Part shown: positions 62,815 through 64,000 of the stretch, in pieces | Position numbering within the stretch: the first letter of the stretch is position 1 | Layout of the letters: each line of letters opens with the position of its first letter | NCBI GenBank assembly: GCA_019638385.1 | Contig: JAHBTW010000004.1 | Location: 1 to 64,000 of the forward strand | Direction: 5' to 3' | DNA: 64,000 nucleotides | Source of the DNA: Saprospiraceae bacterium | GTDB lineage: Bacteria; Bacteroidota; Bacteroidia; Chitinophagales; Saprospiraceae | The notes under the pieces: generated by a model | What the model was told of the DNA's origin: nothing | Databases searched by the model: none | What the model saw: the letters and a program-made list of their open reading frames with translations, nothing else | Program-made: the position numbers and the translations under genes

Positions 62815-63780
62815 TCAGGGTTGCAACTCTTCTTTTTGACGTTTATTTATGATGAGTCCAATCATCATTACCAAAGCGGTTAAAATGATAACCTGAATGA
62901 TGAGTGGTCTATTTACCAATGAAATCTTATTTGCCGGGGCAATGGATAGAAAAAGTAAGATGGTAATAAGTCCTCTCGGTGCAACAAACAATAAAGGTTG
63001 CAAAGGGAGCCTGGAAAGTTTAAGTTGGATGGTCCGAAAGAAGAAGATGAAAAATACAATCCTGATAGCCCACAAAAAAGTGTCGGCGTTCAGCACTTCG
63101 GTCATTTCAATTAAGTAACCGAATAGCAGAAAGAATAGCGCTCTTACTAAGAATGCCACTTCAATAGTCAATTCTTTGAACTGGATTACCTCTTTGTTCA
63201 ACTCATCCGGTTTGAATCTTTCTATCCACTTGAACCTTTTCAACTCGTCCAGGTTGCCGATTGATAAACCAAAAAGCAAAATAAAAATCAGTCCCGGCAG
63301 ATGATAGATTTTTGAAACTTCATAAATTACAAACTCTTTATTGTGTTTAGCAAGATTCCGGACGCTTGGAATGGCAATCGCACTGCTGATTACGCAAAGT
63401 GGAATGGCATTAATCAAACCATCTTTAAAACTGAAGTCTCCGAACTGCCGGAATGCCAATGCAAGAAGAACTGCCAGTGCAATTATGGGGAGCAAAGCGC
63501 CGATAAAAGATTTTTTGATCGGCCCAAATTTGGATTTATTGAGTTCCAGTTCCAATGAACCTTCCAACACGATCAGAATAAGTCCTACGGTTCCTAAAAC
63601 GGGAAGAATGGAAGTGAAGTCGGGAAGTTGAATGTCAAACCATACCGTTAGTTGCCTGACTGCTCAGCCTAAAACCAGCAAAAGAATTACAGAAGGAATT
63701 TTTGTCTTGTAAGAGGTCAGGTCAAATACATATGCCAGGAGTAGTAGGACGCAAAAAGTGATGATTATTGTTATTGACAT
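62815..63780 (-). pseudogene. Cation/proton antiporter (CPA1-like) gene with an in-frame UGA
   Basis: The minus frame from the ATG at 63780 reads MSITIIITFCVLLLLAYVFD and a membrane-protein sequence to LLLVLG, then TGA at 63666-63664, then continues in the same frame (AVRQLTVWFDIQLPDF, GLILIVLEGSLELELNK) to 62815. About ten membrane helices and the C-terminal LFVAPRGLITILLFLSIAP are those of a Na+/H+ antiporter. Homologues would be expected to have Trp or another residue at the stop; a single G-to-A change of TGG would explain it. UGA is a true stop elsewhere in the window (for example ribE), so recoding is unlikely. A shorter protein from a later start is possible, as is a sequencing error. 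Total length would be 321 residues. Confidence 0.75.
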
Positions 63781-63906
63781 TGATCGTTAATCTATACTTG
63801 TTTCTTGTATGTACGAGACCTCATAGCCCGCCCTTCTCCCAACCCAGATACTTGAAAATTTAGCGTATAGCTCCTTTTACCGGTTTCAGTGTGTTTTCGA
63901 CGGTTG

Positions 63907-63935
63907 CAAAACTAAGGATTACCCGGAAAAGTCAA
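63907..63935 (-). promoter_or_regulatory. Promoter of the antiporter gene
   Basis: On the minus strand TTG (63935-63933) and TAGTTTTG (63914-63907), 18 bases between, one short of the usual spacing. It would give a ~120-base leader. Confidence 0.5.
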
Positions 63936-63960
63936 CCCGCCGGAGCAAAGTTTTTACAAA

Positions 63961-63994
63961 AGCTGCGAGCTTCGACCACGCCCTGCGTGGTTCG
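63961..63994. repeat. Intergenic agctgcgagctt repeat with hairpin
   Basis: agctgcgagcttcga is a further member of the agctcg family, directly followed by a hairpin with stem ccacgc/gcgtgg (63976-63990). Confidence 0.5.
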
Positions 63995-64000
63995 AGTTAG

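Noticed and set aside
63664..63666. UGA recoded as Trp or selenocysteine
   Set aside because: UGA ends other intact genes here (for example ribE and the NadR-like gene), and the family has no selenocysteine at this place that I know of.

Overview
The window comes from a free-living Bacteroidota, most likely of the Saprospiria (Saprospiraceae/Lewinella type). The signs are: several proteins ending in type IX secretion (T9SS) C-terminal sorting domains; a PorZ-like T9SS component; a hybrid two-component sensor with propeller, kinase, receiver and AraC parts; a bacillithiol gene (bshA); DUF3667 and effector-associated (EAD11-like) proteins; and promoters of the Bacteroidota type TTG-N18-20-TAnnTTTG. 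UGA is used as an ordinary stop. These assignments come from reading the sequence; no database search was run.

Layout. 1-1453: 3'-truncated secreted protein with MopE-like metal-binding motifs. 1718-2930: an intact IS4-family insertion sequence. 3015-5998: a two-gene module made of a small T9SS-sorted protein and a collagen-like, phage-fibre-like protein with an S74 self-cleaving chaperone. 6230-11251: a hybrid sensor and a membrane-anchored EAD11-like protein. 11530-15790: riboflavin synthase, PorZ and BshA. 16095-21666: a T9SS-sorted protein with duplicated MAM-like units, then GlgE. 21789-28740: a seven-gene efflux operon (TetR, TolC, lipoprotein HlyD, two ABC ATPases, two ABC-2 permeases) like YbhGFSR. 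28848-31754: a second copy of the 'small T9SS protein plus fibre' module. 32091-32249: two tRNAs. 32352-35989: an unrecognised protein, a DUF3667 gene broken by a 65-bp duplication, a NadR-like kinase and pyruvate kinase. 36628-61227: one giant gene for an ~8,200-residue T9SS-sorted adhesin that fills 38% of the window. 61518-63780: a thioredoxin-reductase-like flavoprotein and a cation/proton antiporter gene with an in-frame stop.

The common thread is cell-surface display: PorZ belongs to the T9SS export machine, and at least four complete genes encode its likely clients, including the giant adhesin. The two paralogous fibre modules are the best candidate for an under-described system. In each, a short sorted protein is followed directly by a long fibre protein that shares a Bacteroidota N-terminal domain, carries phage-tail-type repeats, ends in an intramolecular-chaperone-like domain and a helical tail, and has no sorting domain of its own. 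The giant adhesin adds a thioester-like domain with the key Gln replaced by Asn, twelve copies of a Cys/'CNDNGT' repeat I cannot name, and a dockerin-like plus cohesin-like pair just before the sorting domain.

Intergenic DNA carries several dispersed inverted repeats (an 'agctcg/agctgt' family, a perfect 34-bp palindrome and others), which look like the genome's own small repeat families.
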